Shown here: positions 62,235 to 64,000 of the stretch, piece after piece
Position numbering within the stretch: the stretch's first letter is position 1
How the letters are laid out: every line of letters starts with the position of its first letter
Assembly: GCF_029542785.1 (NCBI RefSeq)
Contig: NC_083372.1
Location: forward strand, 186,001-250,000
Length of the DNA stretch: 64,000 nucleotides
Reading direction: 5' to 3'
Origin: Malassezia japonica
Taxonomy: Eukaryota > Basidiomycota > Malasseziomycetes > Malasseziales > Malasseziaceae
Translations under genes and position numbers: made by a program
Notes under the pieces: model-generated
Database searches by the model: none
What the model was told of the DNA's origin: nothing
What the model saw: the letters and a program-made list of their open reading frames with translations, nothing else

Positions 62235-62666
62235 CTAGAGGTCGTCGAGGTCCTCGTCCTCCTCGTCGCTCACCTCCTGGAATTCGACGTCGCCGCCCTC
62301 ATCGTCACCCAGGGCCTCTTCGTTGATCTTGGTCGTCTCGGGCAGTTCGCCGTACTGCTTGAGCGAGCGGGCCTCGTCGGGCGAGTATTTTTGGATGACA
62401 TCCGCCTTACCGTCCTCAAACTCACGGAGGGATAGGAGGATAATGTCACCGTTGTTGATCCACACCTTCTTGCGCAGCTTGCCGCGAATATGCGCGAGAC
62501 GCTTCTCGCCGTCAAAGCACAGTGCTTCGAGACGGCCGTTACCAAGCATCCTCACGACCTGGGCGTATTCCTGGCTCTCATCCTTGAAAACCAGCTCACG
62601 CTTGTCGTCACCGTCGTTCTTTCCGCGACGGCGGTTCTTGCCACCCTTGCCTTTCGCTTTGGGCAT
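62235..62666 (-). CDS. TIF11: Translation initiation factor eIF1A
   Basis: This encodes a 143-residue OB-fold factor that binds the ribosomal A site and promotes scanning and start-codon selection with eIF1. It has no introns. The basic N-terminal tail [17 protein letters not shown], the OB-fold segments [20 protein letters not shown] and [20 protein letters not shown], and the acidic tail ending [13 protein letters not shown] are all present. The tails contain the scan-enhancing and scan-inhibitory elements of the family. It converges on SIN3 with a 51-bp gap and diverges from YIF1 with 74 bp between starts. Confidence 0.97.
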   Translation of the reverse strand: MPKAKGKGGKNRRRGKNDGDDKRELVFKDESQEYAQVVRMLGNGRLEALCFDGEKRLAHIRGKLRKKVWINNGDIILLSLREFEDGKADVIQKYSPDEARSLKQYGELPETTKINEEALGDDEGGDVEFQEVSDEEDEDLDDL

Positions 62667-62696
62667 CGTGGATAGGAAGAGACTGCTGCGGCAAAG

Positions 62697-62704
62697 TCAC
62701 GTGA
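62697..62704. promoter_or_regulatory. TCACGTGA palindrome between eIF1A and YIF1
   Basis: A perfect palindrome in the 74-bp divergent promoter, 31 bp from the eIF1A start and 37 bp from the YIF1 start. Function is inferred. Confidence 0.5.
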
Positions 62705-62740
62705 GTGACTCCCTCGGGCTCGCTTCCAGCCAACACCGCG

Positions 62741-64000
62741 ATGCACTCTCAGCGCTCGGGCTTTGCGGCGCGCTCGCCGCCGCCGCTGCAGCACCCGATT
62801 CCGACGCACCCCAAGGTTCCTGTGCCGGGATCTCCGGTGCGCGCCGACTACGCGCACGACGAGCAGAACCCCTACACGCCCCAGGCCCAAAACCACTATG
62901 CCCCACAGACCCGTGCGCCGCCCGCGAAACGGGGGGGTTACCAGCGGATCAGCTCGCCGCGGGGGACGACGCCCGTGAATGCGTATGCCCCGCAGCAGCG
63001 CAACCCGTACACGCCGCAAAACCGGGGGGGGGCGACGCCGCAGCACCGCGCAGCCGCGACGGCCGCCGCGAGCGCCTACGCTCCGCCGCAGCCCTCGCGC
63101 TCCAACTCGACGGCGAGCGTCGTGCCGAACATGAACATGTACCAGTCGACCACTGCGCCGTACTTTGACGGAGCGAGCACGCCGGACGCTTATCCGAACG
63201 CGTACGCGATGCCGCAGCAGGACTATGCCAAGGACGACGCGTGGGGCTTTGGCGGCCAGGCGCCGCTCGGCGGGGGGATGATGAACGACGCCACGGCGCA
63301 GATGGGCATGCAGTTCGGCCGCCACGTCGCTCAGGTCGGTGGGGAGTACATGCAGAAGAACGTACGTATTTTTGCTCACGCAGTTCCGCAACCTCCTGCC
63401 GATGCCGATGCTCAAGCACTACTTTAATGTGTCGAACTCGTACGTCTTGCACAAGCTGCGTATTATCCTGTTCCCATGGCGCCACAAGCCGTGGTCGCGC
63501 CGTCTGCGCTACTCGACCCCGTACGGCGGCTCGGGCATCATGTCCCCGGGCCAGAGCGCCTCGCCGACTCCGTACGCGGGCATGAGCACGCCGGACCGCC
63601 CGCTGTCCGCGCACGGCGCTCAGCACGCGGCAGCGGGGGAGCCGGTCTCGTTCTGTGCGCCGCGGGAAGACGTTAACAGCCCGGACATGTATATACCCTG
63701 TACGTCGCACCCACTGACCCAGTCATGGCCTTTGTTACGTACACGATCGTATCGTCGGTCATCTACGGCTTGCGCGGTCGTTTCCACCCGGAAAACTTGG
63801 GGTACACCGCCTCGCGTGCATTGGCCATCGTCTTTATCGAGTTCAGTGCAGTGAAGCTGGGGTGCTACCTGCTCAACATCCAGGGAGACCACACCATCTT
63901 TGACTTGGTGGCATACTCGGGCTATAAGTTTGTCGGCACGCTGCTTGTGCTTGCAGTGGGAATGCTCCAGTTGGGACGCTGGATGTACTGGCTCACGTTC
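62741..64000 (+). CDS. YIF1: Yif1 family ER-Golgi transport protein, partial (runs off the right edge)
   Basis: This is the N-terminal part of a Yip1-interacting membrane protein involved in ER-to-Golgi vesicle traffic. Exons are 62741..63361, 63384..63699 and 63723 to beyond 64000, with introns of 22 and 23 nt. A Pro/Gln/Tyr-rich, disordered ~150-residue N terminus precedes the conserved part: AQMGMQFGRHVAQVGGEYMQ, then FRNLLPMPMLKHYFNVSNSY (after splice 1), NSPDMYIPFMAFVTYTIVSS (after splice 2), and ENLGYTASRALAIVFIEFSA with the first membrane helices. VKLGCYLLNI is a Yif1 hallmark. A hydrophilic insert (STPYGGSGIMSPGQSASPTP) interrupts the conserved region before DMYIP, longer than usual. 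Confidence 0.93.

Overview
The window looks like an ordinary, gene-dense chromosomal segment of a GC-rich Malassezia-type yeast (Basidiomycota, Ustilaginomycotina). The strongest evidence is splicing. I could place 49 spliceosomal introns by matching reading frames to known protein families. All are 22-28 nt, 31 are exactly 22 nt, and they have the form GT(A/G)NGT ... CT(A/G/C)A(C/T) ... AG. Such introns are characteristic of Malassezia. The gene content is purely eukaryotic and fungal (chitin synthase, group III histidine kinase, AreA-type GATA factor, MTR-type permease). I cannot name the species. There is no plasmid, prophage, insertion sequence, CRISPR array or secondary-metabolite cluster.

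Layout. 1-8 kb: a cell-wall-integrity MAPKK running off the left edge, an MTR-like amino acid permease, VPS2 (ESCRT-III), a CLN3/BTN1 lysosomal protein, a tRNA-Gln, UMP-CMP kinase, three small genes (mitochondrial membrane protein, FAM32A, ZNF706-like) and V-ATPase subunit D. 8-22 kb: a Bni1-type formin, mitochondrial ribosomal protein mL43, eRF1, and a very large SEC16 with two blocks of GEY repeats. 22-33 kb: ARL1, an AreA-like GATA factor, ATM1, a PAP2 lipid phosphatase, SPO11, DPH7 and TOP3. 33-50 kb: a bHLH factor, a NIK1-type hybrid kinase, a BYE1-like PHD/TFIIS/SPOC protein, TOM40, an MBOAT/wax-synthase-like acyltransferase and a WDR7-like protein. 50-64 kb: H2A.Z, chitin synthase, Aurora kinase, CCDC25, tRNA-Ser, a TMEM254-like protein, ALG5, SIN3, eIF1A and YIF1 (running off the right edge).

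The genes do not form one pathway; they are housekeeping neighbours. Some loose themes recur: secretion and Golgi (SEC16, ARL1, YIF1, ALG5), endolysosome and V-ATPase (VPS2, CLN3, VMA8, WDR7), wall and stress signalling (MKK, NIK1, chitin synthase, formin), and meiosis or recombination (SPO11, TOP3).

The noteworthy signals are architectural: near-minimal introns, including one directly after the SIN3 initiator ATG and seven in the 684-nt CCDC25 coding sequence; a cryptic last exon that completes a zinc knuckle in TOP3; near-perfect 18-bp coding minisatellites in SEC16; a probable 116-bp coding overlap of convergent SPO11 and PAP2; very short convergent spacers; both tRNA genes lying between convergent genes; and a recurring TCACGTGA palindrome in upstream regions. 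I found no clearly new multi-gene system. Coordinates in this annotation use ATG starts and were checked for reading-frame phase across every intron.
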